Positions 7,370 to 15,910 are shown, numbered from the stretch's first letter. The stretch: 47,627 bases of DNA from Kroppenstedtia sanguinis (GCF_050433445.1 NZ_JBNPXF010000028.1:1-47627); one strand, 5' to 3'. Notes: generated from the letters alone by a model not told the origin. Numbers and translations: made by a program.

Positions 7370-8188
7370 ATGAAGAGATGGATCTGGGCGGTTGTCAGCC
7401 TCTGCCTCATTCTCTCCGTGATTAAATTTTATCCCATGCTTCAATGGATGTTTGCTGGGCCCCCTCCTGAACCAGTGATGATGACCCAAGAGAACATCTT
7501 GACCCAGCTCAGAGAAAAAGCAAAGGAAAAGGCAGAGCTCAACTATCTGGTGTTGGGAGACTCTGTAGCCCGGGGATTTGGATCGGAAAAGTCAGATTCC
7601 CATGGATACAGTTCACTGGTAGCCAAAGAGTTGGCCAAAGATCAGATCCCCCTTCAATTGATCAATCGAGGGGTGATCGGACAGACATCGAAGCAACTGA
7701 CCGGTTATATCCAGACTCCGAACATCCAGCAGGAGATTCGGGAGGCGGATTTGATTTCACTGACCATCGGGGGAAATGATCTGCTGAAGGCGGCTCTTCA
7801 AGATCATGACCCTCTTCGGATACTGACGGATTTTGACCAGATACAGTCCAGATACAAAAAAAATCTGGATACCATTTTGACGGAGATCCGGGCTCACAAC
7901 CGCAAAGCCCCGATCCTGATCACCTCTCTGTATAATCCGGTATTACCCGACGAGCCTTATTTCAAGATATCCAATCGCTTGCTGAAGAACTGGAATATCG
8001 GGATGAAAGAGGTAGCATACTCCTATCGGCTCACTCATGTGGTGGATGTGACGGAGCGGCTGATCGCAGGGAAGGGCAACTGGTTGTCTGACGAAATTCA
8101 CCCCAATGACAGGGGATATAGATGGATGGCCGAGGGAATTCTCGATGAAATCCGGGCCAATCGGTCTGTCTCCGCCAGCGCAAGGTAG
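7370..8188 (+). CDS. Membrane-anchored SGNH/GDSL-family esterase or lipase
   Basis: This 272-residue protein has an N-terminal hydrophobic segment (residues 4-22) and then an SGNH hydrolase domain. Block I is LVLGDSVARGFG with the nucleophile Ser, block III is TIGGNDLL, and the catalytic DxxH is DEIHPNDRGY. It resembles the Bacillus YpmR/lipolytic GDSL group that acts on esters at the cell surface; the substrate is unknown. The start follows AGGAGGGG. It is preceded by the rnpB terminator and followed by a small conserved-looking gene after a 177-nt gap in which I see no clear feature. Confidence 0.87.
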   Translation: MKRWIWAVVSLCLILSVIKFYPMLQWMFAGPPPEPVMMTQENILTQLREKAKEKAELNYLVLGDSVARGFGSEKSDSHGYSSLVAKELAKDQIPLQLINRGVIGQTSKQLTGYIQTPNIQQEIREADLISLTIGGNDLLKAALQDHDPLRILTDFDQIQSRYKKNLDTILTEIRAHNRKAPILITSLYNPVLPDEPYFKISNRLLKNWNIGMKEVAYSYRLTHVVDVTERLIAGKGNWLSDEIHPNDRGYRWMAEGILDEIRANRSVSASAR

Positions 8189-8365
8189 TGTTCACTTCAG
8201 CTGAGCGGGTGGAGTCATTCTATGACGATGGCGAGGAGAAGAAGAGGTCTGTAGGTATGGCGGAGATCCTTTGCGAAGATCTTCTTGCAAGCCATCGATT
8301 TCACAGCATAAAACGATATGAATCACGGCAGGCTATGTTCAACTCCATTCCAAAGGATGACTTCT

Positions 8366-8653
8366 ATGTCTGACGATTTTTTCACATATCAAGCTTATCT
8401 GGACCGTTACAAAACCTTTTGGTCTGAGGAGGGGGATCACCGTCCACCGATTCTCACAGAGGAGAGCTTTCGTCACCATTTTCGGTTGTTGCAGGAGAGC
8501 TATGACACCTATCGGAGTATGATCAATCAAGGTATGGAAGACGAAGCCGCCGCCTACTACGGAAATGTGATTAACCTCCTGGAAAATGAATTATCCATCG
8601 CCGATGGTTTTGACAACTTTCTGGATGAAGATTTTCGCAACAGACTGCAATGA
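8366..8653 (+). CDS. Small hypothetical protein
   Basis: I do not recognise this 95-residue acidic, mostly helical protein. It is rich in aromatic and charged residues (YQAYLDRYKTFW, HHFRLLQESYDTYR, NLLENELSIADGFDNFLDE), with no membrane segment or cysteine. ATG 8366 follows AAAGGATGA with a 5-nt gap, and the frame is closed by a strong hairpin 33 nt after the stop, so it is probably a real gene. An upstream in-frame ATG (8318) lacks a ribosome binding site. Confidence 0.65.
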   Translation: MSDDFFTYQAYLDRYKTFWSEEGDHRPPILTEESFRHHFRLLQESYDTYRSMINQGMEDEAAAYYGNVINLLENELSIADGFDNFLDEDFRNRLQ

Positions 8654-8685
8654 AAACCAAAACTGAACCTGACTTTGTTTACATC

Positions 8686-8718
8686 CATCAAGCCCCCGGC
8701 ACTGCCGGGGGCTTGATG
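8686..8718. terminator. Hairpin between convergent genes
   Basis: CATCAAGCCCCCGGCA / TGCCGGGGGCTTGATG is a perfect 16-bp stem with a 1-nt nominal loop. It has no clear T-run but sits between two convergent stop codons, so it is a likely bidirectional terminator. Confidence 0.7.
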
Positions 8719-8719
8719 A

Positions 8720-10378
8720 TTAGGGATTAATGGTCAAAAGACGGTCCAGCCGATCGATCTGGTGGATCCATTTCTTTTTCTGGGAAGGTGGCACCGTGGA
8801 GGTCTGTTCCAATGTCCTTTTTAGTAGCTTTAGATCGTGACCGACATGTTGAGTCTGGCCAGCGATGACAGATTGTAGCATGGCATCCGCTCTCTGTTGC
8901 AGGGGGAAAGGAGCAGAGGAGGAGATCTCATGAAAGAGATGAAAAGACTGGTACATCATCATGGAGATCAGATAGACCCGCAGACGGCGCTTGGGGTCAT
9001 AGATCAGGGTTTCCCCGATTATTGCCGGATGGTTGGAATGATAGGACCAACCCGAAGGTTCTTCGAAATTGGCCTGGGTCAGCTGAAATCCCAAGGGATC
9101 CAGTCGATCGAAGCCGATATACAACCAGGAGGGGGATTTCCCCCCTTTTCGTACCAGCCTCAAAGTGAGGTTGGTTTCCTTTTTCCCGCGAAGGTGGGGA
9201 GTCAGATTCAGGCTTTCCCCTTTCCACTTTTCCACCTCGCCTGCCCGGACGTCCTCTTCCCATACCACACGATCGCCGATCAGAATCTGTTTTACGTATT
9301 CTCCTTTGCGGAGATTCCGGGGATAGACGCTCATGTGATGGAAGCGAAGCTCGTACTTTCCCGAGGGTTTAGGCCGGATGAGCTGCCGGATCTCTCCCTT
9401 GTTGCCAGGGGCGGGAGCAGGGCCGGAGGGGATAAAGAGAGAGCCGTAACCATCACCGCTGTATGCGGCATGGTCCCGTCTCTCGGGAAACCATTCCTTG
9501 TGAAGGACATAGGTGACCAGTCCCTGGATATTTCCATGGTGAAGCTGTCGGAGACCGGTCCGCAGACTCTCTTCGACGTAGTGTGCAGATGGATTAGAGG
9601 GGGTGGCTGACAATTTGCTTGCATGAACCATCAGAATCAAGGGCAATCCTTCCCGAGCGAGAAGTCGAGAGGTTTTGCTGATTTGTTCTTCCAGATCCTG
9701 ATTTCTTTGGGTGTTTCGATATTTCCCGTCCCGAAAGGTCATTACCACGCCATCAAACAGAGAGCGATACTTTTCCAGAATGTGAGGGTGAATGGCTGAA
9801 TAGTAGATCTGTGGGTAAAACAACAGATCCCGGTTGCTCTTTTTTGCGGCTTGCTTCATTTTGGCCACGTATTCCGGAGTGAAAAAGGAAAGGTTGTGAT
9901 TGAAATCATCCATGACGACGCCTTTCAGATTTGCGTAGTTTCGGGACAGACTACCGATGGCCCGGAACCAAGCGATATAGTCAGTTCCAAAGGGTTCCGA
10001 TTGGATTCGGTGGGCCTCGGAAGGGGGAACAAGGTAAACCCAGACATCGATCCCCGCCTGGCGGGCGGCAGGCAAAAATTCATGGCGAAAATCGTCCCAG
10101 TCTGTAGGAGCATGCCAAACCAAATAGAAGTACTGGGTCACACCCAGTTCTTTCAATTTTTGAATCAGTCTCGGGGTATCCACGTGACGAACCCCGTCCT
10201 TTCGGGGGCGGGGTTCCCGCAATTCTCCGGCATAATCCCCAAGGAAAGGGGAGGGAGGAGATGAATTGGCCCAAACCTTCAGGGATTGGCTTGTCCAAAG
10301 GTGGGGATGAAGAGTTGTAGGACAGAGCGTGAGAAGTAGTATGAGGAGGATGCAGTACTGTTTTCGAGAGTGGGCCAA
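8720..10378 (-). CDS. Exported TIM-barrel-like protein of unknown function
   Basis: The protein has 552 residues if it starts at TTG 10378, which lies 5 nt after AGAGGTGA. The open frame extends to 10510, but that part runs into mobile repeats. The N-terminus is a signal peptide or anchor (ILLILLLTLC). The middle (about residues 55-290) looks like a (beta/alpha)8 barrel resembling putative glycosidases: DTPRLIQKLKELGVTQYFYL, then AGIDVWVYLVPP, LKGVVMDDFNHN with a candidate acidic pair, FYPQIYYSAI and GVVMTF. A beta-sandwich-like region (HMSVYPRNLRKGEY) and a helical tail follow. I cannot assign a family, and sugar hydrolysis is only a guess from the fold. The 5' region carries a nested MITE pair, which may have altered its promoter. 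Confidence 0.75.
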   Translation of the reverse strand: MAHSRKQYCILLILLLTLCPTTLHPHLWTSQSLKVWANSSPPSPFLGDYAGELREPRPRKDGVRHVDTPRLIQKLKELGVTQYFYLVWHAPTDWDDFRHEFLPAARQAGIDVWVYLVPPSEAHRIQSEPFGTDYIAWFRAIGSLSRNYANLKGVVMDDFNHNLSFFTPEYVAKMKQAAKKSNRDLLFYPQIYYSAIHPHILEKYRSLFDGVVMTFRDGKYRNTQRNQDLEEQISKTSRLLAREGLPLILMVHASKLSATPSNPSAHYVEESLRTGLRQLHHGNIQGLVTYVLHKEWFPERRDHAAYSGDGYGSLFIPSGPAPAPGNKGEIRQLIRPKPSGKYELRFHHMSVYPRNLRKGEYVKQILIGDRVVWEEDVRAGEVEKWKGESLNLTPHLRGKKETNLTLRLVRKGGKSPSWLYIGFDRLDPLGFQLTQANFEEPSGWSYHSNHPAIIGETLIYDPKRRLRVYLISMMMYQSFHLFHEISSSAPFPLQQRADAMLQSVIAGQTQHVGHDLKLLKRTLEQTSTVPPSQKKKWIHQIDRLDRLLTINP

Positions 10379-10434
10379 TGGGATCACCTCTGTCGCTAGT
10401 TTGATGAGGAAGAAGCCGAAATATGTGTCCCTGT

Positions 10435-10818
10435 CAGGGTTGTGATTAACCAGAAATTGGACGTGTGTACGATTTTGCATCCTGCCAGCGAAAGGACGCA
10501 ACATAGGCATGTTGATGAGCCGTATTTTAGTCAGAAAATCAGGTTGGGATGGTGGGGACTTTGATTCGCCTTTGCGCTCTTTGCAAGAGATCGTAGCCGT
10601 CCCACCATCCCCATCCCTTCAAGCGATATTTCACGATGGAGGCAATGGGAAGAGTAAAAGGATCCTTTCGTTCCCATCATCCCACTTTATGCTTCATCAA
10701 CAGCCCTGGAAGCAGCAAAATGATCTTTCCGAAAGTTTCGGCCCCTGTCCAACACTCAGATTCGGAGCCGGGGAGAACACGACCTTACTACCCAAAATAT
10801 GGTTCATCAACGCGCCTG
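10435..10818. mobile_element. Degenerate type II MITE-like element, interrupted by copy B
   Basis: The left end at 10435 (CAGGGTTGTGATTAACCAG) resembles the type II terminus seen at 1-136 and 44462. The right end (CCCAAAATATGGTTCATCAA, ending GCGCCTG at 10818) resembles the type II terminus at 47534. A type I element occupies 10504-10708 between them. The outer flanks do not form a target duplication, so the element is old or rearranged. Confidence 0.6.
10504..10708 (+). mobile_element. Type I MITE-like element, copy B
   Basis: This is a 205-bp relative of 1938-2139 and 15487-15667, with TAGGCATGTTGATGAGCC at the left end and CTTCATCAACAGCCCTG at the right. Its flanks GACGCAACA (10495-10503) and GAAGCAGCA (10709-10717) match at 7 of 9 positions, consistent with a decayed target duplication. 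Its loop (10568-10592) is the exact reverse complement of the loop in copy A (1998-2022). Confidence 0.85.
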
Positions 10819-10890
10819 ATAAAATGAGGTGCAGTCAACCATAATAGGAGGGAATCCAAGCGGAAAACCAAAGAAAGGTGAGGGTCTCCC

Positions 10891-11952
10891 ATGGAACTAT
10901 TAAAAGAGTTGACTGAAGCGAAGGGCGTTTCAGGGTTTGAGGGAGAAATCCGGCAAATCATGCGCCGGGAGTTAGAACAACAAGTGGACCGGGTAGTGAC
11001 GGACCAGATGGGCGGGATCTTTGGAGAGAAAAAAGGATCCCATGAGAACCCTAGAATTCTGTTGGCCGGTCACCTGGATGAAGTGGGATTCATGGTGACG
11101 AAAATCAGTAAAAATGGTTATCTCTATTTCACACCCTTGGGGGGCTGGTGGGAACAGGTTCTTCTTTCTCAGCGGGTGACAGTCATGACCGAGAAAAAGA
11201 ATTTCACCGGAGTGATTGGCTCCAAACCCCCACATCTATTGACGACGGAAGAACGGAACAAAGTTTACCCGATGCAGGAAATGTATATCGATGTAGGAGC
11301 CAAGGATGCGGAGCAGGTGAAAAAATGGGGAATCCGAGTGGGAGATCCCGTGGTTCCCATCTGTCCCTTCGAAATGATGCCCGATCACGATACGATCCTA
11401 GCTAAGGCCTTGGACAATCGGTTTGGATGCTATCTCGCTCTGGAAACACTGAAACGGCTGAAGGAGGGAGACCACCCCAATACCGTGATGGCAGGCGCCA
11501 CTGTCCAGGAAGAAGTGGGTCTGCGGGGGGCGAACACGGCTCCCTACGCGACAAAGCCGGATGTAGCCTTTGCCCTTGATGTGGGAATTGCCGAGGACGG
11601 TCCGGGGAGCGATAGTGACAAACCTCGATTGGGCGGGGGTCCCTTGATCACCTTCCTCGATGCCACGATGATCCCGAATATCCGGCTGCGCAACCTAGTG
11701 ATTGAGACTGCCGAGGAGCATCAAATTCCATATCAAGTGGATACGATGACTGGAGGAGGAACCGACGCGGGCAGATTTCATCTCCATCGCCGTGGAGTGC
11801 CTTCCATCGTGATTGGTGTTCCCACCCGCTATATTCACAGCCATGTATCTATGGCCAGCAAGAGTGACATTGAGTATTCTGTCAAATTGCTGACGGCAGT
11901 GGTCAGGAAGCTGAACTCCGAGACAGTGAACTCCTTCGGCTTTGACGGTTAA
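10891..11952 (+). CDS. M42-family metallo-aminopeptidase
   Basis: The 353-residue cytoplasmic enzyme matches the M42 (glutamyl/leucyl aminopeptidase, tetrahedral aminopeptidase) family. The metal-ligand motif is AGHLDEVGFMV, and ALDNRFGCY, TVQEEVGLRGA (catalytic Glu pair), ALDVGIAED and the late GVPTRYIHSHVS also match. These zinc- or cobalt-dependent enzymes form large dodecamers and trim peptides after proteasome-like proteolysis. The start at ATG 10891 follows AAAGGTGAGG. The gene is monocistronic, with mobile repeats upstream and its own terminator downstream. Confidence 0.93.
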   Translation: MELLKELTEAKGVSGFEGEIRQIMRRELEQQVDRVVTDQMGGIFGEKKGSHENPRILLAGHLDEVGFMVTKISKNGYLYFTPLGGWWEQVLLSQRVTVMTEKKNFTGVIGSKPPHLLTTEERNKVYPMQEMYIDVGAKDAEQVKKWGIRVGDPVVPICPFEMMPDHDTILAKALDNRFGCYLALETLKRLKEGDHPNTVMAGATVQEEVGLRGANTAPYATKPDVAFALDVGIAEDGPGSDSDKPRLGGGPLITFLDATMIPNIRLRNLVIETAEEHQIPYQVDTMTGGGTDAGRFHLHRRGVPSIVIGVPTRYIHSHVSMASKSDIEYSVKLLTAVVRKLNSETVNSFGFDG

Positions 11953-11956
11953 TCCC

Positions 11957-11981
11957 AAAACCCGCGAACATGCGGGTTTTT
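11957..11981 (+). terminator. Terminator of the M42 peptidase gene
   Basis: AAAACCCGC / GCGGGTTTT forms a 9-bp stem with a short loop and ends in five Ts. Confidence 0.85.
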
Positions 11982-12082
11982 ACTATTCCATCTCATGGAT
12001 TGACCCAATTTCCAGCCATGGAAAACATAGCGCTTTCATGATAAGATGAAGAACGAAAACGGATAGGGAGAGAGATTGGAAA

Positions 12083-12829
12083 ATGAACAAGTTCAATGAA
12101 TTTCTGAATTATATGGAAGCGGATCTTTCCAATTTGCCCACACTTCCAGCGTCTGAGTTGTTGGAGCAGACGGGGCCTGATCGGCTTTATCTGGTGTTCG
12201 TCGATATTATCAATGGATTTTGTGAAGAAGGGGCTTTGGCCTCTGACCGCGTGGCACAGATCGTGGAACCGGTGCGCCAACTGGCACAATTTTCGGTGGA
12301 TCAAGGGATTCCTCCTCAAAACTTGATTTTTTTACAAGATGATCACTCGCCGAATGCAGCAGAATTTAGTTCCTTTCCATCCCATTGTGTAAGGGGCACA
12401 GCTGAGGCCGACACGGTAAAAGAGCTTCGCCCTTTCCTGGAAGCACCTGGTGCGAGACTGTTTCGCAAGAATGCCACCAACGGTCTGTTTGGCAGAGACG
12501 AGAAGGGGCTACGTTTTTTTGAATTTTTGGAAGAGGTGTTCCGACAAGGCCCTGCCACCTTTGTGGTGACCGGGGACTGCACGGACCTTTGCATCTATCA
12601 AAATGCGACAGGCATTCGGCTGTTGGCAAACGAACATGATGCCGATGTCCGGGTGGTGGTTTCCGGTGAACACACCCAAACTTTTGATACCCCGGTTGAA
12701 ACGGCAAAATCCATCGGCGCCCATGCTCATGATGGAGAGTTTATGGATCATATGTTTCTCTACCACATGAAGCTGAATGGGGTGGAGGTGGTACGCGCCA
12801 TTCAAGTGGATTCAAGCGTGTCTGATTAA
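12083..12829 (+). CDS. Isochorismatase-like (nicotinamidase-type) cysteine hydrolase
   Basis: The 248-residue protein has the cysteine-hydrolase fold with a plausible Asp-Lys-Cys triad: Asp in VFVDIINGF (about residue 49), Lys in RKNATNGLF and the nucleophile Cys in VTGDCTDLCIYQ. The family includes nicotinamidases, isochorismatases and N-carbamoyl hydrolases. The variant metal-site spacing does not settle the substrate, so a nicotinamidase role is only one possibility. The N-terminal 40 residues are longer than usual. It stands 107 nt upstream of nuoD on the same strand, a distance compatible with co-transcription. No terminator separates them. Confidence 0.82.
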   Translation: MNKFNEFLNYMEADLSNLPTLPASELLEQTGPDRLYLVFVDIINGFCEEGALASDRVAQIVEPVRQLAQFSVDQGIPPQNLIFLQDDHSPNAAEFSSFPSHCVRGTAEADTVKELRPFLEAPGARLFRKNATNGLFGRDEKGLRFFEFLEEVFRQGPATFVVTGDCTDLCIYQNATGIRLLANEHDADVRVVVSGEHTQTFDTPVETAKSIGAHAHDGEFMDHMFLYHMKLNGVEVVRAIQVDSSVSD

Positions 12830-12936
12830 AGAGAAGGGGAAAGGCCTGGTAACGGATATGGAAGATCGGAGAAACCATTGCCTCCCCGGAAGGGATGACT
12901 CCGACACGCCTACATATGAGAGGGAGGGGGAGAAGC

Positions 12937-14031
12937 TTGCGAACGGAAGAGATGCTATTGAATGTGGGTCCGCAACACCCGAGTACGCATGGGGTGTTTC
13001 GGCTGATTCTGCGGATTGACGGAGAAATCATCCGGGAGGCCCAACCCCGGATCGGCTATCTCCACAGGGGAACGGAAAAACTGGCGGAAGATTTGACTTA
13101 CAACCAGATTATTCCTTACACGGACCGCATGGACTATCTCAATGCGATGAACAACAATCACGCGATCGTCCTTGCCGTGGAAAAACTGATGGAGTTGGAG
13201 ATTCCGGATCGAGCAGAGCATCTCAGAGTCATCGTTACTGAGTTGAACCGGGTGGCCAGTCATTTGGTCTGGTTCGGTACGTATCTGATGGATATCGGGG
13301 CGTTGAGTCCGTTTTTGTATGCTTTTAAAGACCGGGAGAAGATCCTCGAGCTGTTCAATGAGCTGTGCGGCGCCCGCCTCACCTACAACTACATGCGGGT
13401 GGGTGGTGTGAAGTGGGATGCGCCGGATGGCTGGTTGGAGAAGGTGAGGGACCTCATCACTTATCTCCGGCAGCAACATCAGGTATATATGGATCTAGTA
13501 GCGGGAAACGAGATTTTCCAAGCTCGGGTGAAGGGAGTGGGCCGTTATGACGCTCGGACGGCGGTGGAATACGGCTTATCCGGGTCCAATCTGCGATGCA
13601 CGGGGGTCAAAAGGGATCTGCGCAGGGACCGCCCCTACTCCATATACGACCGTTTCGATTTTGAGGTACCGGTAGCGAGGGGCGGGGACTGCCGGGACAG
13701 GTTCTATCTTCGCATGGAAGAGATGTTACAATCCCTCCGGATCGTGGAGCAGGCAGTGGAAAGGATTCCCGATGGGCCAATCATGGCCAAAATTTCGCGA
13801 GTCATCCGACCTCCAGCAGGAGAAGTCTACTCAGCGGTGGAAAATCCTCGAGGCGAACTGGGGGTCCATCTCGTCAGCAAAGGGAAAGACAAGCCTTGGC
13901 GCCTCCATTGGAAACGGCCCTCCTTTAGTAACCTGCAAATTCTTCCACACCTACTGGAAGGTGAAAATGTGGCCAATCTGGTCGCGATCCTCGGTGCTGT
14001 CGATATCGTTTTGGGGGATGTGGATGCTTGA
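12937..14031 (+). CDS. nuoD: NADH-quinone oxidoreductase subunit D (isolated gene)
   Basis: This 364-residue protein aligns along its whole length with NuoD/49-kDa subunits: MLLNVGPQHPSTHGVFR at the start, RIGYLHRGTEKLAE, NNNHAIVLAVEKL, RAEHLRVIVTELNR, GLSGSNLRCTGVKRDLRRD and the terminal DIVLGDVDA, ending one residue past the usual DxVxGDVDR. NuoD forms part of the quinone-binding site of complex I. TTG 12937, 6 nt after AGGGAGGGGG, gives the canonical N-terminus. No other nuo gene adjoins it: the neighbours are an isochorismatase-like hydrolase and, past a terminator, a DedA protein. It is either a detached member of a split nuo set or a second copy. Confidence 0.93.
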   Translation: MRTEEMLLNVGPQHPSTHGVFRLILRIDGEIIREAQPRIGYLHRGTEKLAEDLTYNQIIPYTDRMDYLNAMNNNHAIVLAVEKLMELEIPDRAEHLRVIVTELNRVASHLVWFGTYLMDIGALSPFLYAFKDREKILELFNELCGARLTYNYMRVGGVKWDAPDGWLEKVRDLITYLRQQHQVYMDLVAGNEIFQARVKGVGRYDARTAVEYGLSGSNLRCTGVKRDLRRDRPYSIYDRFDFEVPVARGGDCRDRFYLRMEEMLQSLRIVEQAVERIPDGPIMAKISRVIRPPAGEVYSAVENPRGELGVHLVSKGKDKPWRLHWKRPSFSNLQILPHLLEGENVANLVAILGAVDIVLGDVDA

Positions 14032-14049
14032 TAAAGGCAACCTATTTTG

Positions 14050-14070
14050 CGGCCGGAAGGCCGTTTTTTT
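14050..14070 (+). terminator. Terminator after nuoD
   Basis: CGGCC GGAA GGCCG is followed by a seven-T run, closing nuoD 19 nt after its stop. Confidence 0.85.
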
Positions 14071-14239
14071 ATTTTGGGTTATAAAGGACCCCCTTCTTGT
14101 ACATATAATGGAGAGAGAAGCCCGTCCGGCGTAGTTCTCGCAAGCTTGTCAGATCTTTGGTATCATAGATGAGGAGTTTAATAAACACCTATGCCGATTC
14201 AGGGCCTGGGTTGATGTACCGAGAAAACGAGGTTGAACC

Positions 14240-14854
14240 ATGGAACAGACTGTAATGGATCTACTGTCTCAATACGGATATCTCGGGATTTTCTTCTTCC
14301 TAGTGCTGGGGATTATCGGACTGCCCCTGCCCGATGAAATCATGATGACCTTTATCGGCTATCTTACATCGATCGGGCAACTCAACTTGGTCTTTGCTTT
14401 TCTGAGTGCTGTGGCAGGTTCTATGTGTGGGATCACAGTCAGCTACTATTTGGGGGGCAGACTGGGTTATCCTTTTTTGAAGCGATACGGGAGTAAATTT
14501 TTTATCACACCAAAACGGCTGAGAACGACACAAATCTTATTTCGGAAATATGGCAACTGGGTCCTGCTTTTTGGATATTTTATCCCTGGAGTGCGGCATG
14601 TGACTGCATATATGGCCGGGATCTCCCGGATGTCACCGTTTCAATTCGCCTCTTACGCCTATGTCGGTGCCTTTACCTGGTGTACGGCGTTTATCGGTCT
14701 TGGATATCTGGTAGGGGCCCAATGGGAAAGTGTGTTTCAGGCGATGCACCGTTACGGTTTGATTGCGCTCTGGATTCTGATTCCCGTGCTTGTCCTTGTG
14801 ATTGCACGTTTTCTTTATGTGCAACATGATCGATACAACTCTCTCCGCAAATGA
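14240..14854 (+). CDS. DedA/VTT-family membrane protein
   Basis: The 204-residue integral membrane protein has the DedA pattern. A re-entrant N-terminal segment carries GIIGLPLPDEIMM, then GSMCGITVSYYLGGRLG, then the conserved FGYFIPGVRHVTAYMAG motif with an essential-type Arg, and three further hydrophobic stretches to the C-terminus. DedA proteins take part in lipid-carrier (undecaprenyl phosphate or phosphatidylethanolamine) translocation and membrane-potential maintenance. Which lipid this one moves cannot be told. A second VTT-type protein is encoded at 28222-28806. The start is behind a modest GAGG. Confidence 0.88.
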   Translation: MEQTVMDLLSQYGYLGIFFFLVLGIIGLPLPDEIMMTFIGYLTSIGQLNLVFAFLSAVAGSMCGITVSYYLGGRLGYPFLKRYGSKFFITPKRLRTTQILFRKYGNWVLLFGYFIPGVRHVTAYMAGISRMSPFQFASYAYVGAFTWCTAFIGLGYLVGAQWESVFQAMHRYGLIALWILIPVLVLVIARFLYVQHDRYNSLRK

Positions 14855-15175
14855 GATGATTCCTCCCTGTTTAGTAGAGCGGAAGAGTTTGGTTAACCGA
14901 GGGCAGTCCCCTGTAATCTTTTACTGAGAAGGTGGCAGAAATAAGAGGAAGGCCCCTCAACTGACGTGTATGGACTCGGGGCTGAAGATGGAACTCGTCC
15001 ATGATAGATCGGCTGTGGCTGCCGGAATAGAGCAGGAGACAGAAGTGGATTCTGATGGGCAGGTGGAAGGGGACAGATCGGTCCCTCACCGGGGTATGCC
15101 AGGAGAGATGAAGGGGCAAACCATGCCCCAGGCTGATGCAATAGAGCAAGAACGAGAGGGTGGGAGGAGACGAAA
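14855..15175. other. Intergenic region without a supported gene
   Basis: Open frames exist on both strands, but none has convincing coding character or a ribosome binding site. A short inverted repeat (AGGCCCC around 14950 with GGGGCT around 14980) is the only structure seen. The last 20 nt hold the ribosome binding site of the ferredoxin gene. Confidence 0.5.
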
Positions 15176-15475
15176 TTGCCACAGGTGGAAGTGAAAATCG
15201 GGGCAAAGGAATACCAATTTGAGTGTGAAGAAGGGGAAAACCTGCTTTTTGAAGCGATCTCACGCAATATCATGATTCCATTTAACTGCACCTCCGGCCG
15301 TTGCGGACGATGCCGGGTCCGCGTGCTGGAAGGGGCAGAGAATTTAAGTGAGCTAGGCGACCGGGAGGAACTGCGCCTGGGAGAGGAGCAGGTGGAAAAA
15401 GGGTTTCGCCTTTCCTGTCAGACTTATATCTATGGAGATGTTTCTCTGAAAGTCCCACAACCGCGATTATATTAA
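15176..15475 (+). CDS. Plant-type [2Fe-2S] ferredoxin
   Basis: This 99-residue soluble ferredoxin has the cluster ligands CTSGRCGRC (Cys-x4-Cys-x2-Cys) and a fourth Cys in RLSCQTYIYGDV, giving the usual CX4CX2CX~30C pattern. It would carry single electrons to an unidentified reductase or oxygenase. TTG 15176 follows GGGAGGAGA with good spacing and is the only reasonable start. A 181-bp mobile element inserted 11 nt after the stop codon, so the original terminator may have been displaced. Confidence 0.92.
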   Translation: MPQVEVKIGAKEYQFECEEGENLLFEAISRNIMIPFNCTSGRCGRCRVRVLEGAENLSELGDREELRLGEEQVEKGFRLSCQTYIYGDVSLKVPQPRLY

Positions 15476-15486
15476 ATGGATTTGAC

Positions 15487-15667
15487 CAGGCGTGTGGATT
15501 AGCCATATTTAGTCAGGAAATCAGGTCGGGATAGTGGGACGGTGAAGAGTCTTTGCACTCTTTGCAAGAGATCGTAACCGTCCCCTCAAACATATTTTAC
15601 GATAGGGGCACAATGGGAAGGATCGTTTCGTTCTCATCCTCCACTTTATGGTTCATCAACAGCCCTG
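15487..15667 (+). mobile_element. Type I MITE-like element, copy C, with 9-bp target duplication
   Basis: The 181-bp element runs from CAGGCGTGTGGATTAGCC to GGTTCATCAACAGCCCTG. The flanking 9-mers GGATTTGAC at 15478-15486 and 15668-15676 are identical, giving a second independent perfect target duplication. The right arm of the central hairpin is truncated (CCGTCCC joins directly to CTCAAAC). The loop has the same orientation as copy B. Confidence 0.9.
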
Positions 15668-15725
15668 GGATTTGACCCTTTGCGGGTCCATTGTTAAAAT
15701 AAAGAAAACTCCATCTTTTAAATGA

Positions 15726-15818
15726 TTCCACTAGGGGTGCACGAAGACGTGCTGAGAGAGGCCTGATGCTTCAACCCTTTGAACTTGACCTGGTTTGCAC
15801 CAGCGTAAGAAAGTGGGA
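15726..15818 (+). promoter_or_regulatory. TPP (THI-box) riboswitch
   Basis: The conserved thi-box parts are present in order: ACTAGGGGTGC, GCTGAGAGAGGC, CAACCCTTTGAAC and CACCAGCGTAAGAAAGTGG. It binds thiamine pyrophosphate and, with the terminator at 15852-15882, shuts off tenI-thiS-thiG when thiamine is plentiful. The second helix departs from consensus (CTTGACCTGG TTTGCACCAGCG, versus the commoner CCTGATCTGG and ATGCCAGCG). Confidence 0.95.
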
Positions 15819-15851
15819 TCCGGCATGGACGATCATGTAATGTGACCGTAC

Positions 15852-15882
15852 AACCGGGATCCCAACAGGGGTCCCGGTTTTT
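15852..15882 (+). terminator. Riboswitch-controlled terminator
   Basis: AACCGGGATCCC is complementary to GGGTCCCGGTT with one mismatch in the lower half and is followed by Ts. It lies 34 nt after the TPP aptamer and 29 nt before tenI. Confidence 0.85.
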
Positions 15883-15910
15883 GCATGAATGGAGTGGGGG
15901 AGGAAGGAGG

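Noticed and set aside
8188..8373. 61-codon frame after the SGNH hydrolase
   Set aside because: It lacks a ribosome binding site of its own and overlaps the better supported start of the small gene at 8366.
8897..9610. 237-codon plus-strand frame opposite the TIM-barrel gene
   Set aside because: It lies antisense to a gene with signal peptide and fold-like pattern; the translation has no recognisable features.
14871..15291. Overlapping frames on both strands before the ferredoxin gene, including an acidic 74-codon plus-strand frame
   Set aside because: No ribosome binding site, biased composition and overlap with the ferredoxin start make them unlikely genes, though a degraded gene cannot be excluded.
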